DNA from: an uncultured Solobacterium sp.
GTDB lineage: Bacteria > Bacillota_I > Bacilli_A > Erysipelotrichales > Erysipelotrichaceae
Length of the DNA stretch: 49,663 bases
Assembly (NCBI GenBank): GCA_946415785.1
Contig: CAMKTV010000004.1
Span: 1 to 49,663 of the forward strand
Direction of reading: 5' to 3'
The position numbers and the translations under genes were made by a program. The notes under the pieces were generated by a model that did no database searches, was not told the DNA's origin, and worked only from the letters and a program-made list of their open reading frames with translations. Below are positions 35,242 through 43,166 of this stretch, one piece after another; positions within the stretch are counted from its first letter, which is position 1, and the number at the start of each line of letters is the position of its first letter.

Positions 35242-35841
35242 ATGTATCCAAATAAATTTGAAAGATTAATTGAAATATTTGAAAGATTACCAGGCGTTGG
35301 AAACAAGACAGCGCAAAGATATGCGTTTGGACTTTTAGATTATTCTAAAGATGAAATTGAAGATTATATAAATGCTTTAAAGGGCATTCAGGAAATTAAA
35401 AAATGTAAATGTTGTGGATTCTTAGCTGATGATGACCTTTGTCCAATCTGCAAAGATGAGAGTCGTGAAAAAGAAACAATCATGGTTGTTGCTTATCCCC
35501 AAGATTTAATGGCCATTGAAAAAACAGGAATCTTTAAAGGAACATATCATGTGTTAAATGGTTTATTATCTTCAACAAAAGGAATCTTTCCTGAAGATAT
35601 AGATATCGACAATCTTTTAAAAAGAATAGATGAAAATGTAAAAGAAATAATCATTGCGACTTCACCTACAATGGATGGTGAAATGACCGCATTATATTTA
35701 GATAAGATTTTAAAAAATAAAAACATCTTAATCACAAGATTAGCCCATGGCCTACCAATGGGAGCTAGCCTTGATTATGCGGATGATTTAACTCTAATTA
35801 AAGCGTTAGATAATCGTAGAGAAATAAAAGAAAATGACTAA
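35242..35841 (+). CDS. recR: recombination protein RecR
   Basis: The protein has 199 residues from the ATG at 35242; AAGG lies 9 nt upstream. A TTG at 35233 is possible but overlaps the dnaX stop. Domains in order: helix-hairpin-helix (LPGVGNKTAQRYAF), Cys4 zinc site (CKCCGFLADDDLCPIC), and Toprim (ETIMVVAYPQDLMAIE, then ATSPTMDGEMTALYL). RecR works with RecO and RecF to load RecA. Its end overlaps the CARF nuclease gene by 8 nt. Confidence 0.96.
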   Translation: MYPNKFERLIEIFERLPGVGNKTAQRYAFGLLDYSKDEIEDYINALKGIQEIKKCKCCGFLADDDLCPICKDESREKETIMVVAYPQDLMAIEKTGIFKGTYHVLNGLLSSTKGIFPEDIDIDNLLKRIDENVKEIIIATSPTMDGEMTALYLDKILKNKNILITRLAHGLPMGASLDYADDLTLIKALDNRREIKEND

Positions 35842-36961
35842 AAGACTTTTAAAAACATTTGAAGATGACAACAATCTCATCAATGTCTTAGTTCCTCTAA
35901 CTATTGATGTTGATGAAGTTTATTTTGTCTATCACCATGATGTGAAGTCGCAAGAAATCAAAAACTGTTCAAAGATTATTAATAAATATAAAAATATAAA
36001 AATATATTATAAAAGAGTTTCTGAAGAAGAAGTCAGCACACTAATAAATGAAGATACAATTGTTGATGTAAGTGCTGCTAAATATCTTTCAATTGTCTTA
36101 TATGAAGTAGCTTTAAAAAATAATCTGCAAGTCATCTATTATGATGAAGAAGAAAGAGTCATTAAACAGTATAAGGATCATAAAATTATTGCCAAGGCAA
36201 TATTTAAACTCACAATTGAAGATATTATTAAGCTTGGTGGAGGCAAGATTACTTCAAATCTGCATAAAGCACTTACAAATAGAGAAGATATTGAATTAAT
36301 ATATAAGACAGTAGATAGATCAAGAAATGAATATTCTCAATTCACATCTTTTGTCTCTCGCATCAATTCATATATCAGCGATTCCCCTTATTTAAATAAT
36401 ATCTGTCATTTAAATGAAAAGACAATTAAAAAAATTCTTTGTGATGAACAATATCAAAACTATAAAGATCTGGGTCTATTTGAAATTAAAGATAATGATT
36501 TAATCTTTTTTAATAAAAACATCAAAGATGCATTTGGTGTAAGTGGAACATTTTTGGAAAATTATATCTATCATAAATTATTGGATTCCAAATTATTTGA
36601 TGATGTTAAGATGTCTAATATCATTGAATTTAATGATGAACAACATAAATATCCAGTCAATTGTGAAATAGATGCTTTAGTACTTAAAAACAATGAATTA
36701 TTATTTGTATCAATTAAATCTAATAAAATAGAGAAAACAGATCTAAATGAAATAAAAGTTCACAACGTCATGTTTGGCAACAAACAATCTAAAGCCGTAG
36801 TTTGTATCAATAGTGATATATCAAATCAAAAACCAAGTGTTTATGCGAAAGCTGAAGAATTAGGCTTATATGTAATAGACAATACAGACTTTATTAATCA
36901 AAACTTAGCTAATAAATTCAATGATATTATTGAAGGAAATTATGTTTACGAAAGGATTTAA
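35834..36961 (+). CDS. CARF and PD-(D/E)XK nuclease protein, Card1/DUF1887-like
   Basis: The 375-residue protein has two parts. The N-terminal 115 residues look like a CARF (Rossmann-type) sensor: VDEVYFVYHHD, then IVDVSAAKYLSIVLYEVALK where CARF proteins carry the TGGTK-type loop, and LQVIYYDEEE. From about 236 a restriction-like fold follows: SGTFLENYIYHKLL, NCEIDALVLKNN (Asp280) and LFVSIKSNK (Lys295); the acidic residue two before the lysine is Ser293. The layout is that of DUF1887/Card1, nucleases switched on by cyclic oligoadenylate. No CRISPR array or Cas gene is visible here. It overlaps recR and lies 5 nt before the PUA-like gene. Confidence 0.65.
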   Translation: MTKRLLKTFEDDNNLINVLVPLTIDVDEVYFVYHHDVKSQEIKNCSKIINKYKNIKIYYKRVSEEEVSTLINEDTIVDVSAAKYLSIVLYEVALKNNLQVIYYDEEERVIKQYKDHKIIAKAIFKLTIEDIIKLGGGKITSNLHKALTNREDIELIYKTVDRSRNEYSQFTSFVSRINSYISDSPYLNNICHLNEKTIKKILCDEQYQNYKDLGLFEIKDNDLIFFNKNIKDAFGVSGTFLENYIYHKLLDSKLFDDVKMSNIIEFNDEQHKYPVNCEIDALVLKNNELLFVSIKSNKIEKTDLNEIKVHNVMFGNKQSKAVVCINSDISNQKPSVYAKAEELGLYVIDNTDFINQNLANKFNDIIEGNYVYERI

Positions 36962-36966
36962 AAATT

Positions 36967-37839
36967 ATGTCAGCCATTGCTTACATCACCGATTCTAAAC
37001 TGTTACAGCTGCATCGTTTAAATGCACATAAAACAATGAACTTTTGGCGATTATCCACAAAGACTACTTTTTCAAATTTTGGTAAAGATGATTTGGTTTT
37101 CTTTTTATCAAAAGATAAAGAATTAATGAAAGACAAAGAAAAAGGAATCGTCGGCTTTGGAAAACTTCAAGACATCTATTCTTATTCTCCAAAAACAATG
37201 TGGGAAAAATTTGGTCAAGAAAATGGCTATAACACATACGAGGAATTTAAAGAAGCAATTGAAAAAGTTGCGAAAGACCATCTTCTTCCAAAAAAGATTT
37301 CTTCATTTTATCTGACAAATATTGTCTTCTTTCAATCACCAATTTATTTAAGTGAATTAGATATCAATATATCAAATAAAGTTGAATCATACGTTTATAT
37401 TAAACCTGAAGAATCAGTGATTAAGTTACTTGAATATGGAAAAGAAGCTGTCGATATTTGGTCAGGTGATTTAGATATTCAAGATATAGTTGACGATGAA
37501 CAGTTAATATATGCGGTTAAATTGGCACATAAAGAAATTGGCGATTTTAAGATGGGTGATAAAAAACTTAAATCCGCAAACAGAATCATGAAAAGAATTA
37601 TCCAGAACAATCCTGGCTGTAAATTCATTGGAAAATCAAAATTGGATGTCTGCTTAATAAATAAAAAAGATATCCTGATTGTTTTGTTCAATAATGCAGA
37701 AACTGATAAACGTTTATTAATTGGACAGGCACAGTTATATAAAAAATATATTAAGAAATATTATCCAAATCCATATAAAATATATTTCAAGACTAGTGAT
37801 AATAATAAAGAATTAAATGATTTAATAAATAACGTATAA
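36967..37839 (+). CDS. PUA/EVE-like domain protein with a possible degenerate nuclease end
   Basis: The 290-residue protein shows in its first 150 residues the pattern of PUA-superfamily (EVE/ASCH-like) domains: MNFWRLSTKTTFSNFGKDDL, GIVGFGKLQDI, MWEKFGQENGY, NIVFFQSPIYL. Such domains read modified bases or RNA and often sit beside restriction nucleases. The end (about 215-275) has KSKLDVCLINKKDILIVL then LIGQAQLYKKYIKK, resembling a PD-(D/E)XK core (Asp227, and the Q-x3-Y helix) that lacks the E-x-K pair. It follows the CARF nuclease gene by 5 nt, so both act together in all likelihood. Function unknown. Confidence 0.5.
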   Translation: MSAIAYITDSKLLQLHRLNAHKTMNFWRLSTKTTFSNFGKDDLVFFLSKDKELMKDKEKGIVGFGKLQDIYSYSPKTMWEKFGQENGYNTYEEFKEAIEKVAKDHLLPKKISSFYLTNIVFFQSPIYLSELDINISNKVESYVYIKPEESVIKLLEYGKEAVDIWSGDLDIQDIVDDEQLIYAVKLAHKEIGDFKMGDKKLKSANRIMKRIIQNNPGCKFIGKSKLDVCLINKKDILIVLFNNAETDKRLLIGQAQLYKKYIKKYYPNPYKIYFKTSDNNKELNDLINNV

Positions 37840-37840
37840 T
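37835..37840 (+). promoter_or_regulatory. -10 box 8 nt before the HPt-like gene
   Basis: TATAAT overlaps the stop of the PUA-like gene; no ribosome site follows before the ATG at 37849. A second, near-leaderless transcript from here is likely. Confidence 0.45.
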
Positions 37841-37848
37841 ATATAAGC

Positions 37849-38184
37849 ATGAAAGATAAATATCAAAAAGTTGGTTTAAATTATGATTTAATATCAAACA
37901 AATTCGTTGATATTAATGAATACGAAGAGATCGTGAATACATATTTAAGCGATCCTTTTTTTGAAGAAATAAAAAGCTATCTAGAAGATGAAGATTATGC
38001 CCTAGCTAAAGATGCGGTAAAAGGTTTATTTATTTTAGCTCAAGAATTACAGTTATTTCCTTTATATATAGCATTATTAGAAATTTATGAAGATATTGAC
38101 GCCGAGTTTTATCAAGATGTAATGAAGCATTATGATGAAATGATTGTTGTATATAATCGCATCAAAGGAGTTTTTAATGTTTGA
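37849..38184 (+). CDS. HPt-like four-helix protein lacking the phospho-histidine
   Basis: The 111-residue acidic, helical protein resembles histidine phosphotransfer domains: YLSDPFFEEIKSYLEDEDY, then AKDAVKGLFILAQELQLFPL and LLEIYEDI, the spacing of AH-x-LKG and the later L-E helix. The histidine position reads Asp55. It therefore cannot take phosphate on His; a scaffold or binding role is possible. Its last 8 nt overlap the mnmG start, whose ribosome site AAAGGAG lies in its final codons. The family call is by pattern only. Confidence 0.45.
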   Translation: MKDKYQKVGLNYDLISNKFVDINEYEEIVNTYLSDPFFEEIKSYLEDEDYALAKDAVKGLFILAQELQLFPLYIALLEIYEDIDAEFYQDVMKHYDEMIVVYNRIKGVFNV

Positions 38185-40042
38185 TGCTATTGTAGTTGGC
38201 GCAGGACATGCGGGCTTAGAAGCGGCTTTCAGTTTAGCTCATGCGGGCAAAAAGACAGCTTTAGTAACGATATCCTATAAGACAATCGCTAATATGCCAT
38301 GTAACCCATCAATTGGTGGACCTGCAAAAGGTATTGTCGTAAGAGAGATTGACGCTTTAGGTGGAGTAATGCCTAAGGTAGCAGATAAAACAGCACTACA
38401 ATTTAAAATGTTGAACACTACCAAAGGCCCAGGTGTCTGGAGTATGCGTGTTCAATCTGATAAAGAAGCATATGGAAAGATGATGAGCGATCTTTGTTTT
38501 CATACTGAAAATCTATACATGTATGAAGATATTGTTGAAGAAATAATCTGTGACAACAAAACATTCAAAGCCATCAGACTTTCTAAACAAGGAATCTTAG
38601 AAGCAAAAGTCTGTGTCCTTACAACAGGAACATATATGGATTCATGCACAATGATATCTGATGAAGTAACACCTGAAGGTCCAGATCATGAGCCAACAAC
38701 TAAAAATTTAAGTGAATCATTAAGAAAACTAGGCATTGAATTATTTAGATTAAAAACTGGAACTCCTCAAAGAGTTAAAACATCAACAATTGATTTTACT
38801 AAGACCAAACTGGAACTTGGCATAGATGAATTCATTAGATTTTCTGAAGAAACAAAAGAAGAAGATGTTTTAGAATACGATAAACAGTTACCATGTTATC
38901 TAACTTATACAACTGAACAGACAAAACAAATTGTGAAGGAAAACCTGAATAAATCAAGCATGTATTCAGGAGTTGTAAGGGGTGTAGGACCTAGATATTG
39001 TCCGTCTTTTGAAGATAAAGTTGTAAGATTTTCTGATAAAGAAAGACATCAGTTATTTTTAGAACCACTCACAAAAGATAGAGAACTTACATATGTTCAA
39101 GGTTTCTCAACTTCAATGCCTCGTGATGTTCAAGAAAAAATGTTGCATTCAGTAATTGGTTTAGAGAATGCGGAAATTGTTAAATATGCCTATGCAATAG
39201 AATATGATGCGATAAATCCATTACAAGTTAAAGCCAATTTAGAATTAAAAGAAATAGATGGATTATTTATTGGTGGACAAATTCTTGGAACTTCTGGATA
39301 TGAAGAAGCAGCAGGCCTGGGTATAATGGCTGGCATTAATGCGAGAAGAAAAATAGACAACGAAGAACCACTAATATTAAAAAGAGATGAAGCATATATT
39401 GGTGTAATGATTGATGATTTAGTCACAAAAGGCACCAAAGAACCATATCGTCTTTTAACAAGCAGAGCTGAATATCGTCTATTAATGAGACATGATAATG
39501 CAGAGAGCAGATTATTAAAATATGGATACGAGAATCATTTGATCAGTGAAGAAAGATATCAAAGATATCTTAATAAACAAAAAGAAATTCAAAGATTGAA
39601 AGAATATTTAATAAACACAAAAGTGTCTTATCAAACTGGTATCAATGAATATTTAAACAATCTTGATTATGATGAAGATGACAACTCGTCACATAATGCA
39701 TATGATTTAGCGAAAAGGCCTAATGTTGAAATTAAAGATATTTTAGAATATTTAGATAGTGATGAATATTCTAAAGATGTCATTAATGAGGTACAGATAG
39801 AAATTAAATATGAAGGCTATATTTTAAAAGCACGAAAAGAAGCAGATCGCATGCTTAAGATGGATAAGCTAAAACTTCCTCAAGATATTGATTATACAAA
39901 GGTTGATAATCTAAGACTTGAAGCAAGACAAAAACTAAATCAAATAAAGCCATTCACTTTGGGACAGGCAAGTAGAATATCAGGAATTAATCCTGCTGAT
40001 ATTCAGGTTTTAGCTGTATATATTAAGCAGAATAAATTATAA
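38177..40042 (+). CDS. mnmG: tRNA uridine-5-carboxymethylaminomethyl modification enzyme MnmG
   Basis: The protein has 621 residues from the ATG at 38177, where AAAGGAG is 7 nt upstream; earlier in-frame ATG (38144) would add unlike residues. FAD-binding motif FDAIVVGAGHAGLEAA, then CNPSIGGPAKG, GTGY-type motif GTYMDSCTM and the redox cysteine region YCPSFEDK. With MnmE it modifies wobble U34. mnmE, rsmG and parAB, its usual neighbours, are not in this window. Confidence 0.96.
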   Translation: MFDAIVVGAGHAGLEAAFSLAHAGKKTALVTISYKTIANMPCNPSIGGPAKGIVVREIDALGGVMPKVADKTALQFKMLNTTKGPGVWSMRVQSDKEAYGKMMSDLCFHTENLYMYEDIVEEIICDNKTFKAIRLSKQGILEAKVCVLTTGTYMDSCTMISDEVTPEGPDHEPTTKNLSESLRKLGIELFRLKTGTPQRVKTSTIDFTKTKLELGIDEFIRFSEETKEEDVLEYDKQLPCYLTYTTEQTKQIVKENLNKSSMYSGVVRGVGPRYCPSFEDKVVRFSDKERHQLFLEPLTKDRELTYVQGFSTSMPRDVQEKMLHSVIGLENAEIVKYAYAIEYDAINPLQVKANLELKEIDGLFIGGQILGTSGYEEAAGLGIMAGINARRKIDNEEPLILKRDEAYIGVMIDDLVTKGTKEPYRLLTSRAEYRLLMRHDNAESRLLKYGYENHLISEERYQRYLNKQKEIQRLKEYLINTKVSYQTGINEYLNNLDYDEDDNSSHNAYDLAKRPNVEIKDILEYLDSDEYSKDVINEVQIEIKYEGYILKARKEADRMLKMDKLKLPQDIDYTKVDNLRLEARQKLNQIKPFTLGQASRISGINPADIQVLAVYIKQNKL

Positions 40043-40062
40043 AGATAATTAAAACAGTCTTT

Positions 40063-40437
40063 TTATTCCAAATGATTGTTAATCCAATTTAATAAATCAT
40101 CATAATTTGCTTGATGTTTTGCGATTTTTAAAAAAATATTCGCAATATCATCATCTTCAAAAACTAAGATAAAATTGTTATATTCTAGAAAAATGTTCAT
40201 AGAAACAGCACCAGTTCTTTTGTTTCCATCAATAAAGGCGTGGTTACACGCTATGCCATAGCCAAGCCTCGCAGCTTTTTCAATAATGGTAGGATACAAA
40301 TCCTTGCCATCAAAGGTAATAAAAGGAGCTGCTAACGCAGACTCCAACATTCCTTCATCTATTATCCCTTGTATGCCACCAGTTTCGTTTATTATTGTTT
40401 CGTGTAATTCAATAATTTTATCTTTTAATGTAATCAA
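40063..40437 (-). CDS. doc: Doc/Fic-family toxin (death-on-curing)
   Basis: The 124-residue protein has the Doc motif HAFIDGNKRTG with His66 and Asn72/Lys73/Arg74, at the same residue number as phage P1 Doc. Doc phosphorylates EF-Tu and stops translation when not bound by its antitoxin. It overlaps the antitoxin gene by 4 nt. The motif is complete, so the toxin is likely active. It lies tail to tail with mnmG. Confidence 0.93.
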   Translation of the reverse strand: MITLKDKIIELHETIINETGGIQGIIDEGMLESALAAPFITFDGKDLYPTIIEKAARLGYGIACNHAFIDGNKRTGAVSMNIFLEYNNFILVFEDDDIANIFLKIAKHQANYDDLLNWINNHLE

Positions 40438-40682
40438 TACTTAGCTAGTTTTTCTAAAGCCCCTCGATGTTCTGTTAAGATTTTGTTCGCAATTCTATCG
40501 AACTTTTCTTCATCTTCTATTTCTAAATCACAAGGACATGTTTTCAAATCCACAACTAAAAATCTTGGTTTATTGTTCTTAAAAATAATAACCTGGCCCA
40601 TTTCTTCAGTCATTTTAGCTACTTTTGAAAAATTTTGATTAGCTTCCGTCATAGAAACAATATTCTTTGTGTCAACCACCAT
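40434..40682 (-). CDS. phd: Phd/YefM-type antitoxin
   Basis: The 82-residue protein has the Phd N-terminal DNA-binding pattern: IVSMTEANQNFSKVAKMTEE, then VIIFKNNKPRFLVVDL. The C-terminal part, disordered when free, wraps the Doc toxin. A 10-bp perfect inverted repeat lies 32 bp upstream, a likely operator for the antitoxin or antitoxin-toxin complex. AAGAGGTA serves as ribosome site. Confidence 0.88.
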   Translation of the reverse strand: MVVDTKNIVSMTEANQNFSKVAKMTEEMGQVIIFKNNKPRFLVVDLKTCPCDLEIEDEEKFDRIANKILTEHRGALEKLAKY

Positions 40683-40714
40683 AGAACAAATACCTCTTTA
40701 TGTAATTATATTAC

Positions 40715-40740
40715 AATATAGGATGAATATATCCTATATT
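40715..40740. promoter_or_regulatory. operator-like palindrome of phd-doc
   Basis: AATATAGGAT (40715-40724) and ATCCTATATT (40731-40740) are perfect inverted copies, 6 bp apart, 32 bp upstream of the antitoxin start. Typical of a Phd operator. Confidence 0.65.
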
Positions 40741-40773
40741 TGAGATATCATTTGTCGATTGACTTATGATCCT

Positions 40774-40890
40774 CCTTTCTAGAAAGCCAAGACAAGCAGA
40801 TGAAGTATTTAAGGGATGACTTGCTCCTGTCCCTCTATTTCTTTATTGACATGAAAAGCTAAAAATTCCTCACATTTTTTAAAAAAATTT
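40774..40890. repeat. upstream cassette A of phd-doc
   Basis: The stretch starts with CCTTTCTAGAA inside a CTTTCTAGAAAG palindrome (40775-40786), and ends with AAAATTCCTCACATTTTTTA (40862-40881). The same two end motifs, about the same distance apart, flank the DinJ-YoeB pair. Further right, TATCGAGGA and TCCTCGATA (40934-40952) form a 9-bp palindrome. The 40741-40990 gap has no gene that I can see. Confidence 0.5.
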
Positions 40891-40990
40891 AAATATTTAT
40901 TTAATTAATAAATAAAATACCAAAGAAATCATATATCGAGGATTCCTCGATAGTTGAATTCAATGATTAGAATAAAAAAAGAGATAAATA

Positions 40991-41254
40991 TTATTTATCT
41001 CCGTAATGTGAACCACATTGAATAATTAGAATATTACCACCTTCTATTTTGTATATCAGACGGTTCTTTTCAACAATTCTTCTGCTCCAATAACCCGCAA
41101 AATTACCTTTTAGTGGCTCAGGATGCCCTATACCAGAATAACCATTTCGATCGATATCTTTAATTAGCTGCAAGATCTTAGTTAAAATTCGCTCGTCTTG
41201 ATCCATCCAGTATTCAAATTCTTCACACGATGCATCAGTCCATATTTTATCCAT
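40991..41254 (-). CDS. yoeB: YoeB-family mRNA-interferase toxin
   Basis: The 87-residue protein has the RelE/YoeB pattern with PEPLKG and YWSRRIVEKNRLIYKI. All catalytic residues of E. coli YoeB are present at the same numbers: Glu46, Arg65, His83 and Tyr84. It cuts ribosome-bound mRNA. It follows the antitoxin gene by 3 bp. Such a short tight fit and intact site suggest an active toxin. Confidence 0.93.
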   Translation of the reverse strand: MDKIWTDASCEEFEYWMDQDERILTKILQLIKDIDRNGYSGIGHPEPLKGNFAGYWSRRIVEKNRLIYKIEGGNILIIQCGSHYGDK

Positions 41255-41257
41255 TAA

Positions 41258-41506
41258 TTAGATAACATTATGTATAGTTCCGCCGGTTCTTTCCATTTCT
41301 TCCATACTTTTGCGAAGACGTTCTTGGTTTTCTTCACTATAAAATGGGTCTATTGCGACATCAAAAGGGATTCTTTGTTCCTTAACAACTTTAGTCGCAA
41401 ACATTGTATATGCGGCTGTTGCGGTCAAACCTAACTCTTTACAGGTTTTTTCCATGTCTTCTTTTAATTTTTCGTCCATTCTAAAATTCACAATTTTTGT
41501 TGCCAT
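41258..41506 (-). CDS. RelB/DinJ-type antitoxin
   Basis: The 82-residue protein has a ribbon-helix-helix start (TKIVNFRMDEKLKEDMEKTC) followed by GLTATAAYTMFATKVVKEQRIPF, typical of RelB/DinJ antitoxins, which bind toxin with their acidic C-terminus and repress their operon. Here a DinJ-type antitoxin is paired with a YoeB toxin instead of its usual YafQ; such swaps are known. TAGGAG precedes the ATG. Confidence 0.88.
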   Translation of the reverse strand: MATKIVNFRMDEKLKEDMEKTCKELGLTATAAYTMFATKVVKEQRIPFDVAIDPFYSEENQERLRKSMEEMERTGGTIHNVI

Positions 41507-41520
41507 AATAATCTCCTATA

Positions 41521-41569
41521 TTTACATAATATGAAATATGTAAAGATAATGTAATATAAAATTATATTA
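41521..41569. promoter_or_regulatory. two operator-like palindromes of the DinJ-YoeB operon
   Basis: TTTACATA/TATGTAAA (41521-41528 and 41537-41544) and TAATATAA/TTATATTA (41552-41559 and 41562-41569) lie just upstream of the antitoxin start. Paired short palindromes are usual for RHH-type antitoxin operators. Confidence 0.6.
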
Positions 41570-41581
41570 TAGCTATACATT

Positions 41582-41697
41582 CCTTTCTAGAAGGGGGTGA
41601 GAAATAAATGATTAGAAAATATTTATAGGAATAAGGAATCTTACCCCCTTCATTATTGTTATTACATTTAAAATTTAAAATTCCTTACATTTTTTAA
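41582..41697. repeat. upstream cassette B of the DinJ-YoeB pair
   Basis: Starts with CCTTTCTAGAA (41582-41592) and ends with AAAATTCCTTACATTTTTTA (41677-41696), the same ends as cassette A. Between them GAAGGGGGT (41590-41598) pairs with ACCCCCTTC (41643-41651) in a perfect 9-bp stem. No gene is seen in 41570-41787. Confidence 0.5.
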
Positions 41698-41768
41698 AAA
41701 TTTTTAAAAAAATTTACTTTTTTATTTAAAACTAACAGTTAATCATAATGAACGACAAATAATAAATA

Positions 41769-41777
41769 TGTTATTAT
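41769..41777 (+). promoter_or_regulatory. extended -10 of the rluD-like gene
   Basis: TGT-TATTAT, then 10 nt to the ATG at 41788, with no ribosome site. Near-leaderless, as for the S4 gene. Confidence 0.5.
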
Positions 41778-41787
41778 TCAATAGTAG

Positions 41788-42687
41788 ATGCAATACATAT
41801 TAGAAGACAGAATATTAAAGATAAGTGTCGAATCATTGTTTAATGAAACAATTCAATCTTTTTTTGATGAATTTATTCCCTCTAAAAAGATTCAACATTT
41901 ACTTATACAAAATAAATGGATAAGACTAGATGGTAATCCAGTAAAAAGAGAAGATTATATATCTGGTCTAAATCTGGAAATAAATATATATCCAAATGAA
42001 AATCATTATGCTTTAAAGACAAATAAAGTTGATGTTGTCTATGAAGATGAAATTATTGTGGTTGTGAATAAACCAAAAGACGTCCTTGTTCATAGTGATG
42101 GTGGACAGGAAGACTCGCTGACTGATTATCTGAAAAGCTATTATGTAGATAAGCCATATATTGATGTTCAGCCTATACATCGTTTAGATAAAGAAACAAG
42201 TGGCCTAGTCATCTTTTCTAAATCAATGATTTTTCAGCCTCTGTTAGATAAATTATTAAATGAAAAACAGATCAGAAGATATTATCTGGCTTTTGTAAAA
42301 GGTAAGGTTGAAAAAAACAGGAACTTCATAATTGATAAAGCGATTGGGAAAGATCGTCATAATCCTAATAAACAGGTCATCTATAAAAATGGTCAAAGCG
42401 CTCTTACAAAAGTTAAATCATTAGGATATAGTGCAAGTAAAAATTATTCTATTTTAAGATGCACATTAGAAAGTGGAAGAACTCACCAGATCAGAGTACA
42501 TCTATCAAGTGAAAATCTTCCAATCTTAAATGATTCGTTATATGGCCTAAAAAGTAATCTCTTAATAAGAATGGGATTAATCGCTGATATCGTTGAATTC
42601 TATCATCCTTTAAAACAGGAATTAATGACAATCGAAACAGAACTTCCAAATGATTTAAGCAAATTATATTTTGAGGTTGTAAGATGA
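41788..42687 (+). CDS. RluA-family pseudouridine synthase
   Basis: The 299-residue enzyme has the N-terminal S4-like part and the catalytic domain with HRLDKETSGLVIFSK, where the catalytic aspartate is the D in HRLD. Later blocks LESGRTHQIRVHLS and LNDSLYG are typical. It makes pseudouridine in 23S rRNA or tRNA; RluD is the closest guess but RluA/RluC types cannot be excluded. It overlaps ybaK by 4 nt. Confidence 0.88.
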   Translation: MQYILEDRILKISVESLFNETIQSFFDEFIPSKKIQHLLIQNKWIRLDGNPVKREDYISGLNLEINIYPNENHYALKTNKVDVVYEDEIIVVVNKPKDVLVHSDGGQEDSLTDYLKSYYVDKPYIDVQPIHRLDKETSGLVIFSKSMIFQPLLDKLLNEKQIRRYYLAFVKGKVEKNRNFIIDKAIGKDRHNPNKQVIYKNGQSALTKVKSLGYSASKNYSILRCTLESGRTHQIRVHLSSENLPILNDSLYGLKSNLLIRMGLIADIVEFYHPLKQELMTIETELPNDLSKLYFEVVR

Positions 42688-43154
42688 AAACCAACGCCAT
42701 GCGTCTATTAGATGCTGCCAAAATAAAATATGAAGTATTAACTTATGATTTACCAATTGAAGAATTTAATGGCAATAAAGTAAGTGAAATATTAGGCATT
42801 GATGAAAAACAATCATATAAGACATTGGCCTTAAAAAACAATCACGATTTATATATTTGTGTAATATCAGTAGATAAAGAAATTGATCTGAAAAAATGTG
42901 CCAAAGAATTAGGAGTAAAGAATCTAGAAATGGTACATGTAAAAGATCTTTTAAAAGAAGTTGGTTATACACGTGGTTCAGTAAGTCCAATCGGAGTCAA
43001 AAAGAATAAAGGTATCTATTTTGACTTAGAAGTTTTAAATCATGAAATAATTGAAATATCTGCAGGTGCTTATGGGATTGGTTTAATGATTAATAGAGAT
43101 GAATTATTAAATTATCTAAAAGCAGAGGTTAAAGATATCACTGTTGATAAATGA
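42684..43154 (+). CDS. ybaK: YbaK/EbsC-family aminoacyl-tRNA deacylase
   Basis: The 156-residue protein has the YbaK pattern: MRLLDAAKIKYEVLTYDLP, then YKTLALKNNHDLYICVI and the GYTRGSVSPIGVKK loop. YbaK removes Cys wrongly put on tRNA-Pro. The conserved lysine in the YKTL block is the catalytic one in the family. Translation is coupled to the preceding gene (4-nt overlap). Confidence 0.9.
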   Translation: MKTNAMRLLDAAKIKYEVLTYDLPIEEFNGNKVSEILGIDEKQSYKTLALKNNHDLYICVISVDKEIDLKKCAKELGVKNLEMVHVKDLLKEVGYTRGSVSPIGVKKNKGIYFDLEVLNHEIIEISAGAYGIGLMINRDELLNYLKAEVKDITVDK

Positions 43155-43160
43155 TAAAAT
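43152..43160 (+). promoter_or_regulatory. extended -10 of ispD, leaderless type
   Basis: TGA-TAAAAT ends 6 nt before the ATG at 43167; no ribosome site. It overlaps the ybaK stop codon. Confidence 0.5.
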
Positions 43161-43166
43161 AATAGT

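Noticed and set aside
41608-41628. Six-codon frame MIRKYL in the cassette upstream of the DinJ-YoeB pair
   Set aside because: Too short, no partner copy in the other cassette, and the flanking stem explains the sequence.
40741-41787. CRISPR array as explanation of the repeats around the TA genes
   Set aside because: Only two copies of short motifs, with no regular repeat-spacer structure and no Cas genes in the window.
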